64,000 nt of DNA, taken from positions 1,039,001 to 1,103,000 of the forward strand of contig CATNEN010000030.1 of the NCBI GenBank assembly GCA_950097015.1, written 5' to 3'. Numbering within the stretch: the stretch's first letter is position 1; every line of letters starts with the position of its first letter. The notes beneath the pieces are model-generated. The model did not search any database and was not told the origin of the DNA. It worked only from the letters and a program-made list of their open reading frames with translations. Source of the stretch: Macrostomum hystrix (taxonomy: Eukaryota; Platyhelminthes; Macrostomidae). The translations under genes were made by a program, and so were the position numbers. Positions 32,201 through 41,604 of the stretch are shown here, piece by piece.

Positions 32201-35200
32201 GGGATTGAAGGGAGAGTGACAATAAGAGTGATAGTTGAGGGATTGAAGGGAGAGTGACAATAAGAGTGATAGTGGAGGGATTGAAGGGAGAGTGACAATA
32301 AGAGTGATAGTTGAGGGATTGAAGGGAGAGTGACAATAAGAGTGATAGTTGAGGGATTGAAGGGAGAGTGACAATAAGAGTGATAGTTGAGGGATTGAAG
32401 GGAGAGTGACAATAAGAGTGATAGTTGAGGGATTGAAGGGAGAGTGACAATAAGAGTGATAGTGGAGGGATTGAAGGGAGAGTGACAATAAGAGTGATAG
32501 TGGAGGGATTGAAGGGAGAGTGAGAATAAGAGTGATAGTGGAGGGATTGAAGGGAGAGTGACAATAAGATTGATAGTGGAGGGATTGAAGGGAGAGTGAC
32601 AATAAGAGTGATAGTGGAGGGATTGAAGGGAGAGTGAGAATAAGAGTGATAGTGGAGGGATTGAAGGGAGAGTGAGAATAAGAGTGATAGTGGAGGGATT
32701 GAAGGGAGAGTGACAATAAGAGTGATAGTTGAGGGATTGAAGGGAGAGTGACAATAAGAGTGATAGTGGAGGGATTGAAGGGAGAGTGAGAATAAGAGTG
32801 ATAGTTGAGGGATTGAAGGGAGAGTGACAATAAGAGTGATAGTGGAGGGATTGAAGGGAGAGTGAGAATAAGAGTGATAGTGGAGGGATTGAAGGGAGAG
32901 TGACAATAAGAGTGATAGTGGAGGGATTGAAGGGAGAGTGAGAATAAGAGTGATAGTGGAGGGATTGAAGGGAGAGTGAGAATAAGAGTGATAGTGGAGG
33001 GATTGAAGGGAGAGTGACAATAAGAGTGATAGTGGAGGGATTGAAGGGAGAGTGAGAATAAGAGTGATAGTGGAGGGATTGAAGGGAGAGTGACAATAAG
33101 AGTGATAGTGGAGGGATGGAAGGGAGAGTGAGAATAAGAGTGATAGTGGAGGGATTGAAGGGAGAGTGAGAATAAGAGTGATAGTGGAGGGATTGAAGGG
33201 AGAGTGAGAATAAGAGTGATAGTGGAGGGATTGAAGGGAGAGTGAGAATAAGAGTGATAGTGGAGGGATTGAAGGGAGAGTGACAATAAGAGTGATAGTG
33301 GAGGGATTGAAGGGAGAGTGAGAATAAGAGTGATAGTGGAGGGATTGAAGGGAGAGTGACAATAAGAGTGATAGTGGAGGGATTGAAGGGAGAGTGACAA
33401 TAAGAGTGATAGTGGAGGGATTGAAGGGAGAGTGACAATAAGAGTGATAGTTGAGGGATTGAAGAGAGAGTGAGAATAAGAGTGATAGTGGAGGGATTGA
33501 AGGGAGAGTGAGAATAAGAGTGATAGTTGAGGGATTGAAGGGAGAGTGACAATAAGAGTGATAGTGGAGGGATTGAAGGGAGAGTGACAATAAGAGTGAC
33601 AGTGGAGGGATTGAAGGGAGAGTGACAATAAGAGTGATAGTGGAGGGATTGAAGGGAGAGTGACAATAAGAGTGATAGTGGAGGGATTGAAGGGAGAGTG
33701 ACAATAAGAGTGATAGTTGAGGGATTGAAGGGAGAGTGACAATAAGAGTGATAGTGGAGGGATTGAAGGGAGAGTGACAATAAGAGTGATGGTGTAGGGA
33801 TTGAGGGGAGAGTGACAATAAGAGTAATAGTTGAGGGATTGAAGGGAGAGTGACAATAAGAGTGATAGTTGAGGGATTGAAGGGAGAGTGACAATAAGAG
33901 TGATAGTGGAGGGATTGAAGGGAGAGTGACAATAAGAGTGATAGTTGAGGGATTGAAGGGAGAGTGACAATAAGAGTGATAGTTGAGGGATTGAAGGGAG
34001 AGTGACAATAAGAGTGATAGTTGAGGGATTGAAGGGAGAGTGACAATAAGAGTGATAGTTGAGGGATTGAAGGGAGAGTGACAATAAGAGTGATAGTGGA
34101 GGGATTGAAGGGAGAGTGAGAATAAGAGTGATAGTGGAGGGATTGAAGGGAGAGTGAGAATAAGAGTGATAGTGGAGGGATTGAAGGGAGAGTGACAATA
34201 AGATTGATAGTGGAGGGATTGAAGGGAGAGTGACAATAAGAGTGATAGTGGAGGGATTGAAGGGAGAGTGAGAATAAGAGTGATAGTGGAGGGATTGAAG
34301 GGAGAGTGAGAATAAGAGTGATAGTGGAGGGATTGAAGGGAGAGTGACAATAAGAGTGATAGTTGAGGGATTGAAGGGAGAGTGACAATAAGAGTGATAG
34401 TTGAGGGATTGAAGGGAGAGTGAGAATAAGAGTGATAGTGGAGGGATTGAAGGGAGAGTGAGAATAAGAGTGATAGTGGAGGGATTGAAGGGAGAGTGAG
34501 AATAAGAGTGATAGTTGAGGGATTGAAGGGAGAGTGACAATAAGAGTGATAGTTGAGGGATTGAAGGGAGAGTGAGAATAAGAGTGATAGGGGAGGGATT
34601 GAAGGGAGAGTGAGAATAAGAGTGATAGTGGAGGGATTGAAGGGAGAGTGACAATAAGAGTGATAGTGGAGGGATTGAAGGGAGAGTGACAATAAGAGTG
34701 ATAGTTGAGGGATTGAAGGGAGAGTGAGAATAAGAGTGATAGTGGAGGGATTGAAGGGAGAGTGAGAATAAGAGTGATAGTTGAGGGATTGAAGGGAGAG
34801 TGAGAATAAGAGTGATAGTTGAGGGATTGAAGGGAGAGTGACAATAAGAGTGATAGTTGAGGGATTGAAGGGAGAGTGACAATAAGAGTGATAGTGGAGG
34901 GATTGAAGGGAGAGTGAGAATAAGAGTGATAGTTGAGGGATTGAAGGGAGAGTGACAATAAGAGTGATAGTTGAGGGATTGAAGGGAGAGTGAGAATAAG
35001 AGTGATAGTGGAGGGATTGAAGGGAGAGTGAGAATAAGAGTGATAGTTGAGGGATTGAAGGGAGAGTGACAATAAGAGTGATAGTGGAGGGATTGAAGGG
35101 AGAGTGACAATAAGAGTGATAGTTGAGGGATTGAAGGGAGAGTGACAATAAGAGTGATAGTTGAGGGATTGAAGGGAGAGTGACAATAAGAGTGATAGTG

Positions 35201-36607
35201 GAGGGATTGAAGGGAGAGTGAGAATAAGAGTGATAGTTGAGGGATTGAAGGGAGAGTGAGAATAAGAGTGATAGTGGAGGGATTGAAGGGAGAGTGAGAA
35301 TAAGAGTGATAGTGGAGGGATTGAAGGGAGAGTGAGAATAAGAGTGATAGTTGAGGGATTGAAGGGAGAGTGACAATAAGAGTGATAGTGGAGGGATTGA
35401 AGGGAGAGTGACAGTTATGGTAATCGGATAAATGCATTTGGATAGGCACTCGGACAATACTAAGGATAACAGTGAAAAATGAGCTTTCATGGGTGATTTT
35501 GAGATGACAGTTCAGTTAAAACGGCCAAAAATATGTCTATTTTTAGACATTTCTTCAATATTATTATAATGGTGTAAGTGCTACTCCTGTAAATTTAAGT
35601 CTGTCCTTCTAGTAATAAAGGAAAAAATGTTTAAATGATTGACAGACGTCACTACAGTAAGTCGATTCAATCTAATTGAAAATTGTAGTTGAACTAAAGC
35701 ACGATTCTCAATTCTCGATTCCTCATTTCCGCTCGCCTTAAAAAGCGGATGGTAATCAAAGGTAGAATTTGCCTAAATCTGCTTTCTTCTTTTAGAAATT
35801 CAACTTAAAAAAGTTAAGTAACAAAGTTCCAAGAAAGTTCTCATAGAAAATTCAGTTTTTTATAGACAGGCAGAATGGGACAGACACAGCTAGATTGAGA
35901 CACAGAGATTGAGACATGGAAATTGAGACACAGAGATTGAGACACAGGGATTGAGACACAGTGATTGAGACATGGAAATTGAGACGCAGAGATTGAGACA
36001 CAGTGATTGAGACTAGCAGACAGAAAAGCGTCATTAAAGGCCGGATGCAGGAGCGACAGAAAGAAACGCCAAAACTTGAAAAATCACTTGATCTCACCTG
36101 CAGCTCTGCCATGTCCCGACTGCTCTGCTTCTTTAGTAAGCCACCGCTTGCCTGCTGCTGCTGAAACAGATTAGGCTGCTGCTGCTGAATCAGCTGCTGA
36201 CCGCCGGCAGCTGCATCGCCACCCTCCCTGACCGTCTGCAGCTCCTGCTGAAGTCGCCGATTGTCCTCCTGCAGCCGGCCGACAACGTCCATGAGCTCCT
36301 GGGTCTCGTTGCGCCACAGCTCTTCGATTTGCTCCAGCTCGCGCTCGAATCGATTTCTGTCGCCCTGACGGGACACTTTCTCAGTTTCTAGGCGATCTAC
36401 AACACGCTGCAAATCGACCAGCTCCTTGCTCTCAGTCTCGTGCCTAGAAGCCAGATCTTCCAGTTCCTCCAGCACCGAGATCACCTTCGGCATGAGGCCG
36501 GCAACAGCGTCAACACCATAGCGATCGATGATTAACTCGAAGTCTTTACCAATCGCTGAGGCAGCATCGTAGACATCAGCCACTGACAGCATGTCTGACT
36601 GGGGCAT
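20240..36607 (-). CDS. RILPL1: RILP-like protein (RILPL family)
   Basis: Supported exons (minus): 36607-36098, 32006-31725, 27704-27508, 24816-24684 and 20297-20240, plus a probable Ser/Ala-rich exon 30815-30636 (phase 0/0). The first holds the RH1 domain (VADVYDAASAIGKDFE, GLMPKVISVLEELEDLA) and a Gln-rich tail; the second continues the coiled coil (VLGKLKATVEAQRDQI, KADLEVRLQAKEQ). The 27.6-kb exon is the RH2 domain (FTMTELREVLMERNELKTKL), which binds phosphorylated Rab8/10/36 in the family. The 24.7-kb exon carries APVQGPINKEPDEKLYP, then GIKQ, and its TT|GTAAGA donor joins the last exon to complete GIKQFFQRL and ends at TGA. That resembles the GI(R/K)xFF end seen in the family. Phases of the 27.5-kb donor and 24.8-kb acceptor disagree by one, so a small exon (length 2 mod 3) is probably unseen between them. 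The family acts in ciliary and endolysosomal transport. Confidence 0.88.
20430..20950. repeat. GAGACAGGGG-family minisatellite (C-rich on plus), RILP-like last intron
   Basis: About 33 units of CTGTCTCATCTCTCCC or CTTTGTCTCATCTCTCCG, the reverse complement of the core shared with 13125, 29519, 40210 and 63680. The first third uses CACCCCTACCCTGTCT, a diverged subtype. It begins about 130 nt from the terminal exon of the RILP-like gene. Confidence 0.9.
20951..22117. other. RILP-like last intron, single-copy part
   Basis: No exon recognised. A perfect 8-bp inverted repeat, GATCACGC at 21709-21716 and GCGTGATC at 21724-21731, brackets a 7-nt loop; no function can be assigned. Confidence 0.4.
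22118..23335. repeat. 51-bp minisatellite with AP-1-like sites, RILP-like last intron
   Basis: About 22 units of 51 bp plus decayed edges. Units contain GCCTATGACTACTTCTTGAG followed by TGACTCATGGTCATTCGTTC. TGACTCA, the AP-1 (TRE) consensus, is present in nearly every unit; the second unit reads TGACTTA. The period is a multiple of 3 and no unit has stops, so both strands are open (17-residue repeats); these are not genes. Two subtypes (TGAG..CATGG and TAAG..CACGG) are interspersed. Confidence 0.92.
23845..24628. repeat. ~25-bp minisatellite with compound units, RILP-like last intron
   Basis: Units of about 25 bp alternate between GATTCTCTAGATGCACTAGTTTC and TATTCTCTATATGCACTAGTTTATG. They form a longer compound unit punctuated by GGTTTCTAGATTAGATTCTC about every 130-190 bp. 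The array ends about 55 bp from the exon ending at 24684. Confidence 0.88.
25085..26312. repeat. 10-bp minisatellite (TGTCTCTACC) with higher-order structure
   Basis: About 122 units of 10 bp differing in the last four bases (TACC, TAAC, TAGC, TAAG, TGCC, TACA, TTCC). A 20-unit string recurs exactly 200 bp apart (25511 and 25711), and a 16-unit string recurs about 160 bp apart near 25850 and 26010. It lies in the RILP-like intron that should contain the missing small exon. Confidence 0.92.
26313..27164. other. RILP-like intron, single-copy part; candidate interval for an unseen exon
   Basis: AT-rich DNA without tandem repeats. A short minus-strand exon is expected between 24.8 and 27.5 kb from the phase mismatch, and this is the largest array-free part of the interval, but no convincing acceptor-exon-donor unit was identified. 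Confidence 0.3.
27165..27445. repeat. 17-bp minisatellite with AGGTCA half-sites, RILP-like intron
   Basis: About 16 copies of TGAGGTCAGGGAGTGAC, three of them with GTGAGG in place of GTCAGG. Most units contain AGGTCA, a nuclear-receptor half-site, in direct orientation every 17 bp. The array ends about 60 nt from the RH2 exon's donor. Confidence 0.92.
27755..28335. repeat. 54-bp minisatellite, RILP-like intron
   Basis: About 8 good copies of a 54-bp unit (CCAAGGGAAATCCCGAACCA, then GGGAAAATCCATGTATT), decaying to the right. Each good unit holds GGGAAATCCC, the same kappaB-like decamer as the unrelated 32-bp array at 19205. The period is divisible by 3 and gives long ORFs on both strands that are not genes. 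Confidence 0.9.
28336..29518. other. RILP-like intron, single-copy part with one tandem duplication
   Basis: No exon recognised. Positions about 29390-29460 and 29461-29518 are two copies of one segment (AGCAGCAGCAGAATGGACAG through AAAGCTGTTCCAACAG), differing at few positions; the second leads straight into the next minisatellite. Confidence 0.6.
29519..30305. repeat. GAGACAGGGG-family minisatellite, RILP-like intron
   Basis: About 50 units of GAGATGAGACAGGGGA (15-16 bp), with GAGACACAGGA and GGGACAGGGG variants in recurring order. It is the most homogeneous copy of the dispersed family. On the transcribed (minus) strand it is pyrimidine-rich; the Ser/Leu/Pro ORFs are artefacts. Confidence 0.93.
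30306..30600. other. Single-copy stretch of RILP-like intron
   Basis: Nothing recognised apart from diverged edges of the adjacent array (to about 30335). Confidence 0.4.
30636..30815 (-). CDS. RILPL1: Probable Ser/Ala-rich exon of the RILP-like gene
   Basis: A 180-nt open stretch, preceded by the acceptor GGTCCGTCCCAG and followed by a weak GAG|GTCCTT donor, would insert 60 residues (RLNSNSGSSDGPSTSAAP and a Ser/Ala run) in phase 0 between the coiled-coil and RH2 exons. Its higher GC and codon-like composition differ from the surrounding intron. Without a splice at the weak donor it reads to a TGA at 30609-30611 and would be an alternative C-terminus. Confidence 0.45.
31190..31705. repeat. 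26-bp minisatellite, RILP-like intron
   Basis: About 19 copies of a 26-bp unit (AATCTAGGCAGAACAGACCC CTGAAG or CTGAAA). It begins about 20 nt past the donor of the coiled-coil exon (31725). Confidence 0.92.
32080..35412. repeat. 3.3-kb 38-bp minisatellite in RILP-like intron 1
   Basis: About 86 copies of a 38-bp unit containing GGATTGAAGGGAGAGTGACA and ATAAGAGTGATAGTGGAG; nearly all variation is at three sites (GACA/GAGA, GTGGAG/GTTGAG). No unit has a stop in any minus-strand frame, so all three minus frames are open for over 1000 codons; these are repeat artefacts. Marker variants show an internal duplication: TGATGGTGTAGGGATTGAGG with AGTAATAG occurs at 32153 and 33787, and AAGATTGATAG recurs in both halves, a shift of 1634 bp or 43 units. 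Confidence 0.97.
35875..36020. repeat. 14-15-bp minisatellite, RILP-like intron 1
   Basis: About 9 copies of GAGATTGAGACACA with GACATGGAAATT variants, ending about 75 nt from the donor of the RH1 exon. They form the spurious C-terminal Val/Ser/Leu tail of the open frame that reads through the donor at 36097. Confidence 0.85.
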
Positions 36608-38943
36608 GTTTTTGCTAATATTTTCCAGGCTTTTACTGCAAATAATGCTCTTTATCTTCTCTGTGAGTGCTTGTTGCGTTTGTCTGTTTTGTTATCTTTT
36701 TGTTAACTAGGACATGCCACACTGCAAAGAAATTAGAACTTAAGTTAAAATTAAAATGCACACTACACAATACTAAGTACACATACTAAGTTTATTTTAA
36801 TCAACTAATTAATGTAATCTGAGATAAATTTCAATTTTCCATGTACCTATACAAATCAAAATAATGATACAAATGATTGCTCATAAGATATTTCAACTAA
36901 TTTTTGTGATTACTTTGAAAATACAAATGAAATGAATGTTAAAATAATAAGCATTCAATTATATAAAAATTATTTATAAGTTGCCTGATTTGAACTCTGC
37001 CTCCAAAAAACTTCAAGAAAGAATAATATAATAATAATAATAACCATGACTTCAGACATAAAAGCCACCTTTAAGTAGGAATTTGTTGTTTAGTATTGGT
37101 TATTTCTTTTAATTCCAGTAAAAAAATATGATTAGAAGACTTCTTTAAATATAATTGGCTCTATTGTAATTTAAAATGCTGGCATGGCACTTTTAGCTAA
37201 ATGATAACCTTCTAGATGTGGGCAATCCTCACATGTTTCGCACGCCATGTCAGCTTTTTTGTTAATGATTTCTCTAAAGTCACCAATAGTGCTTCATTGC
37301 CACCTTGTCTTGTCAATACCTATTGCTCTCATATGCACTTGTCACTTATTGACTTGATTAGTGTGTCCTAAAATATGACTTTGAGGACAAACTAATTGAT
37401 TCCTAGTTAGTGATTATTGATTTTATTGATTCCAATAACTTTACTGATGCTATGCATTACAACACAAAACAAAGGATGAGCAGGAATCACCAAGATTATA
37501 ATATTTATTTAGCATGTATTTGTTCGAGAAGAGCTCAAATAGATATTATTGGTTAACTATTCGTACACTTGCTTCTATATTCTACAACAGTAATATATAT
37601 AAAAAATTACCTTGGCCTTTTAATATGCTTTTTAAGTTTCATGCGAAATTGAAAAATAAAAAAGCGACTCAAAAATAATGGAAAGAAAGAATCATAGTCA
37701 GCAAATTCTTAGTCAGCAAATTCGCAGAAACTACCGTTTAAAATTTCATCAGAACTTTATATTAACCTATTTTCGCGCAGTTGTAAAAGTAAAACAAATA
37801 AAATAATTCGCGGCAGAAAATACTAGCAAATAATAACCTTAACAGTTGGTTTGTGCATTTTAACAGTGCAAAATACTGCATTCTTAAATTTTTCTAAAAT
37901 CAACAACTTTCATTGAGTCATGCATCAAATTCAGTTGTATTCTTTTTTGTGGTTTCAAGCCTCTGACTCAACATTATTTTATTTTTTATTAGGAGATCCT
38001 ATAGTTTTTCTAGCACTTTATCAGACTTACGCTATCGGAGCAGAAAATTAATTTTAATTATTGTATCTCTGTTTACAGTTCCTCTTTATGACTCATATTC
38101 AATAGCAGACTTTCTTTTAAATAACAAAAACGTAAAGAACTTATTTTTTGAATCTCTCAAACCATAGAAATCTTTAAATTTATGTTTGACGCTTTAACTT
38201 TTTGTGTTGATTGTACCTTGTGTAGTTGTATTTAGCTTTAATAAAAATGTTCTCTAGAACCATCCAGAAGTCCATTTATTAAGACAAAAAAGTATAGTCC
38301 TTTTTATAATTCTCTTTGTGAAGAGGCAGTGCCACATTGCTTGTGGTACAGGGAAAAAGTTAGAGAAATAGCTCGTTTTGCAAAAAATATGTATATTTGA
38401 TATTTTAAGAAATTTTTGCTAAGATTTTTTTGTTCCTTTATACAAATTTTGAAAAACCAGTCACCCCACTTTTGTAAACAAAATACTCGTATTTTACATG
38501 GCTTAGAGCCAATAGCGTTAGGTCCAATGAGTTCTAATTACTGTGTTTTTTTAAGTACGATATGCACAAAAAAATTATGTTCTTAGCTCAGAAAAAGTGT
38601 AGTCAGTAGTAGCAAAAAATGTTAATGGCAATATATGTATATATGTCTGCGTAAAAGAAGATAAAAAAATATGTTTCTGTACATGTTTTTAATGTTTGTA
38701 GTTCGTTGTAATGTATCTGTTATTAAATACTAAAGATTGATGTTCTCAAAAGTTCATCTACAAACGAGATGGTCATTGAGACCTACTAGAAAAATTAAAA
38801 AAATTAAATAATAGCAAATCATATTTCTAACCATTTAGTCGACTCTTGTACAAATTGCCTTAAAATTTAAGAATTATTAAAAACTACATTTCAGACCGTC
38901 GCTTCGATTCGCAAATCAAAGAGCAGAACCAATTACAACGACA
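36608..38943. promoter_or_regulatory. Divergent intergenic spacer between the RILP-like gene and EB1
   Basis: About 2.3 kb of AT-rich DNA between two start codons pointing apart, expected to hold both promoters. No minisatellite occurs in it, in contrast to nearly every other gap of this size here. A TTTCAG acceptor at 38890-38894 precedes a 49-nt EB1 leader, so the EB1 transcription start lies further upstream or the mRNA is trans-spliced. Confidence 0.5.
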
Positions 38944-41147
38944 ATGGCACAGCAGGCAGTGAATGTTCATTCCACTTCGCAGACTACGGACAATATGAGC
39001 CGGCATGAGATGCTTGGCTGGGTTAATGGCTCACTGCAGACCAACATTGGTAAAATTGAAGAACTCGCCACCGGAGCTATTTATTGCCAGCTGATGGACA
39101 TGCTTTTCCCTGGTAAGAGTTTTGTTAGACCAAAAGTCTCAAAAGCACACGGGATTCTCGAATTAGCTATTTCTATTTCATACTGTTTACATTTTCTGTT
39201 CGCTTTTAGGCACTCTCACATTCAAGAAAGTGAAGTTCAACACCATACTGGAGCACGAGTACATCAACAATTTTAAAGTGCTGCAGGCATTGTTTAAAAA
39301 GCACGGAGTGGACAAGGTTTGTTGTTTGAAGTTGTAAATACAATAAATATTATATTTGTTTGAACAGGAGGGGAGACAGGGGGAGTACGAAGAGGGGAGA
39401 CAGGGGGAGTAGGAAGAGCGGAGACAAGGGGGTGGGATGAGTGAAGGGGGAGTGGAATGAGAGGAGACAGGGGAGTGGGAGGAGGGGAGACAGGGGAGTG
39501 GGAGGAGGGGAGACAGGGGAGTGGGAGGAGGGGAGACAGGGGTGATGTGAAGAGGCGAGTTTCGCTAAGATCGTGATGCAGATATTTCCCAACTCATTCT
39601 ACTTTGCCAGGAGGTGCCGATAGAGCGCCTAGTCAAGGCCCGCTTCCAGGACAATTTCGAGTTCGCCCAGTGGTTCAAGCGCTTCTTCGACGCCAACTAC
39701 ACCGGCGAGCCGTACGACGCTCTGGCGGCCCGCTCGGGCGAGGCCGTCGGCGCTGGCGGCTCTGGTCGAGGAGGCGGAGCAGCTGCGCCGGCGCCAGCGA
39801 CGGTTCCGGCGCCATCAAAGCAGAAGCAGCGACCTGCTCAGACGCAGCCAGCTCAGCAGCAGCAGCCGATTTCAAAGGTAATTTTCGTTAAGATAGATAA
39901 GCTAAAACTAGCCCCAGTTATGCGAGATGTACAGTCGGTGATACAGCTTCAGTTATTCCGGGGCGCGGCTTAATTAAATTACAGTTTAAATTTTTACGAC
40001 TGACTGAACTGTAGCACTAAGGAATTTAATGTCTAGCTCAGGGACACATTGTTTCCCTAGTTTTTAGATTCGAACTCCGACCTTTCGGTTAGTTTGTCTG
40101 TCCGAAGCTCTAAACCAGGGGTTGGCAAACTCCGGCTCGCGTGCCAATGCGGCCATCGAAGCTCCCAAATACGAACCGTTGCCCCTTCCGGCACCTATAT
40201 AGTATCATTTTCACCTTTCCTGTCTCATCCCTCCCCTGTCTCATCCCTACCCTGTCTGATCTATCCCCTGTCTCATCCCTCCCCTGTCTGATCTATCCCC
40301 TGTCTCATCCCTCCCCTGTCTCATCCCTACCCTGTCTCATCCCTACCCTGTCTCATCCCTCCCCTGTCTGATCTATCCCCTGTCTCATCCCTCCCCTGTC
40401 TCATCTCTCCCGTGTCTCATCTCTCCCCTGTCTCATCTCTCCCGTGTCTCATCTATCCCCTGTCTCATCCCTCCCGTGTCTCATCTATCCCCTGTCTCAT
40501 CCCTCCCCTGTCTCATCTCTCCCGTGTCTCATCCCTCCCGTCTCATCTCTCCCGTGTCTCATCTCTCCCGTGTCTCATCTCTCCCCTGTCTCATCTCTCC
40601 CGTGTCTCATCTCTCCCCTGTCTCATCTCTCCCTTGTTTCATCTCTCCCCTGTGTCATCTATCCCCAATATCATATTTCTTCTGTCAATGCGGCCCGCTA
40701 TAGTCTTTTAGATTGTCTCTTTGGCCTGCTAGTTAATAAGTTTGCTGACCCCTTCTCGAAACAATCATCGGCCTATAAGAATAAAGATCCCAATTCTGAC
40801 TCTCCCAGCCTCAGCAGCAGCAGCCGCCATCAGGGGTGGCGACCTATCGCGCAGCCGGTCCCACCGGCGCTGGCTCCGGCAACGCCGACCAGATGCGTCG
40901 ACAACTCGCCGAACTGACGGCCCGCCAGGTGGAGGACCGGCGGACCAGAGACGGCCTGATCAAGGAGCGCGACTTCTACTACGGCAAATTGCGCCAGGTT
41001 GAAGTGATCTGCCAGACTACGGACATGCCTAACGACCAGATCCGGCGCATTCTGGACATTCTCTACCAGACTGAGGAGGGCTTTGCGCAGCCGCAGGAGG
41101 CGGCGCAGGCTGGCAACGGAGCCGACGGGGAGCCCGAGGAATACTGA
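38944..41147 (+). CDS. MAPRE1: EB1-type microtubule plus-end-binding protein (MAPRE family)
   Basis: Exons 38944-39112, 39210-39316, 39611-39877 and 40809-41147 join in phase with GT-AG introns to 293 aa, close to the 268-330 aa of animal EB proteins. Residues ~15-130 are the calponin-homology domain that binds microtubule ends ([49 protein letters not shown]). A Gly/Ala/Pro/Gln-rich linker follows. Residues ~205-265 are the EB-homology coiled coil with [18 protein letters not shown]. The protein ends GEPEEY, the EEY tail recognised by CAP-Gly proteins. Intron 2 holds a G-rich minisatellite and intron 3 a hAT-like element. Which vertebrate paralogue it matches best cannot be told by eye. Confidence 0.97.
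39360..39560. repeat. G-rich ~20-bp minisatellite in EB1 intron 2
   Basis: About 9 copies around GGGGAGACAGGGGAGTGGGA, ending about 50 nt before the acceptor at 39610. The GGAGACAGGGG phrase overlaps the core of the dispersed family but the spacer differs. Confidence 0.85.
40116..40754 (+). mobile_element. hAT-like non-autonomous element carrying a minisatellite, EB1 intron 3
   Basis: The left end CAGGGGTTGGCAAACT and the reverse complement of the right end AAGGGGTCAGCAAACT match at 13 of 16 positions. They are flanked by 8-bp CTCTAAAC and CTCGAAAC (7 of 8 identical), the target-site length of hAT transposons. Subterminal GTGCCAATGCGGCC is mirrored by TCAATGCGGCCCGC near the right end. CAGGGGTNGGCAAACT termini are typical of Charlie-type hAT MITEs. 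There is no transposase; the interior is almost entirely the 40210-40665 minisatellite. The right end lies 54 bp upstream of EB1 exon 4. Confidence 0.75.
40210..40665. repeat. GAGACAGGGG-family minisatellite inside the hAT-like element
   Basis: About 29 units of CCTGTCTCATCCCTCC, CCCGTGTCTCATCTCT or CCTGTCTGATCTATCC, the complement of the core shared with the other four loci. ORFs rich in Ser/Leu/Pro here are artefacts. Confidence 0.92.
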
Positions 41148-41604
41148 TAGACTTTCCTTTTAAAAAGAGACAAAAATATATGTATGTTCTCCTTACTGTT
41201 ACTAGTAGTAGTGTGCGTGCATAATGTCTAGTTTTGTGAGGTTAAAAAACGTATTGTTTAAATTTTGTTTACTATATTTTTATCTTGGACGAAAAAAAAG
41301 TGACTTGCTCACCTGTAGCATGTTCGCCTATTTGTTTAGAGTGCACTCGCGATGAATTTATAAGAAGTCTACTACATTTTTCGAAGCGTTTTTTTTTTAC
41401 TTTTCCTAGCCAGCTTGCCTCAATTTGTCTTCCGCGGCTTCCGAAGACAAGTTCTGATAATGCCAGGATTGTGTTTTGCAGCTTTTCTTGTGAAATTTTC
41501 CTGATGCCTGACCCTGATTTCATTCTTTCACTTCACGTACGCTGGTAATTATGAACTTTTACAGTAGAATGCAAATTATTACAGAAAATAGTAATATTTT
41601 CACC

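Noticed and set aside
31979..35490. Three overlapping open frames of 1048-1156 codons on the minus strand
   Set aside because: They are the 38-bp unit read in three frames; the unit has no stop in any minus frame. No start context, domain or codon bias supports a protein.
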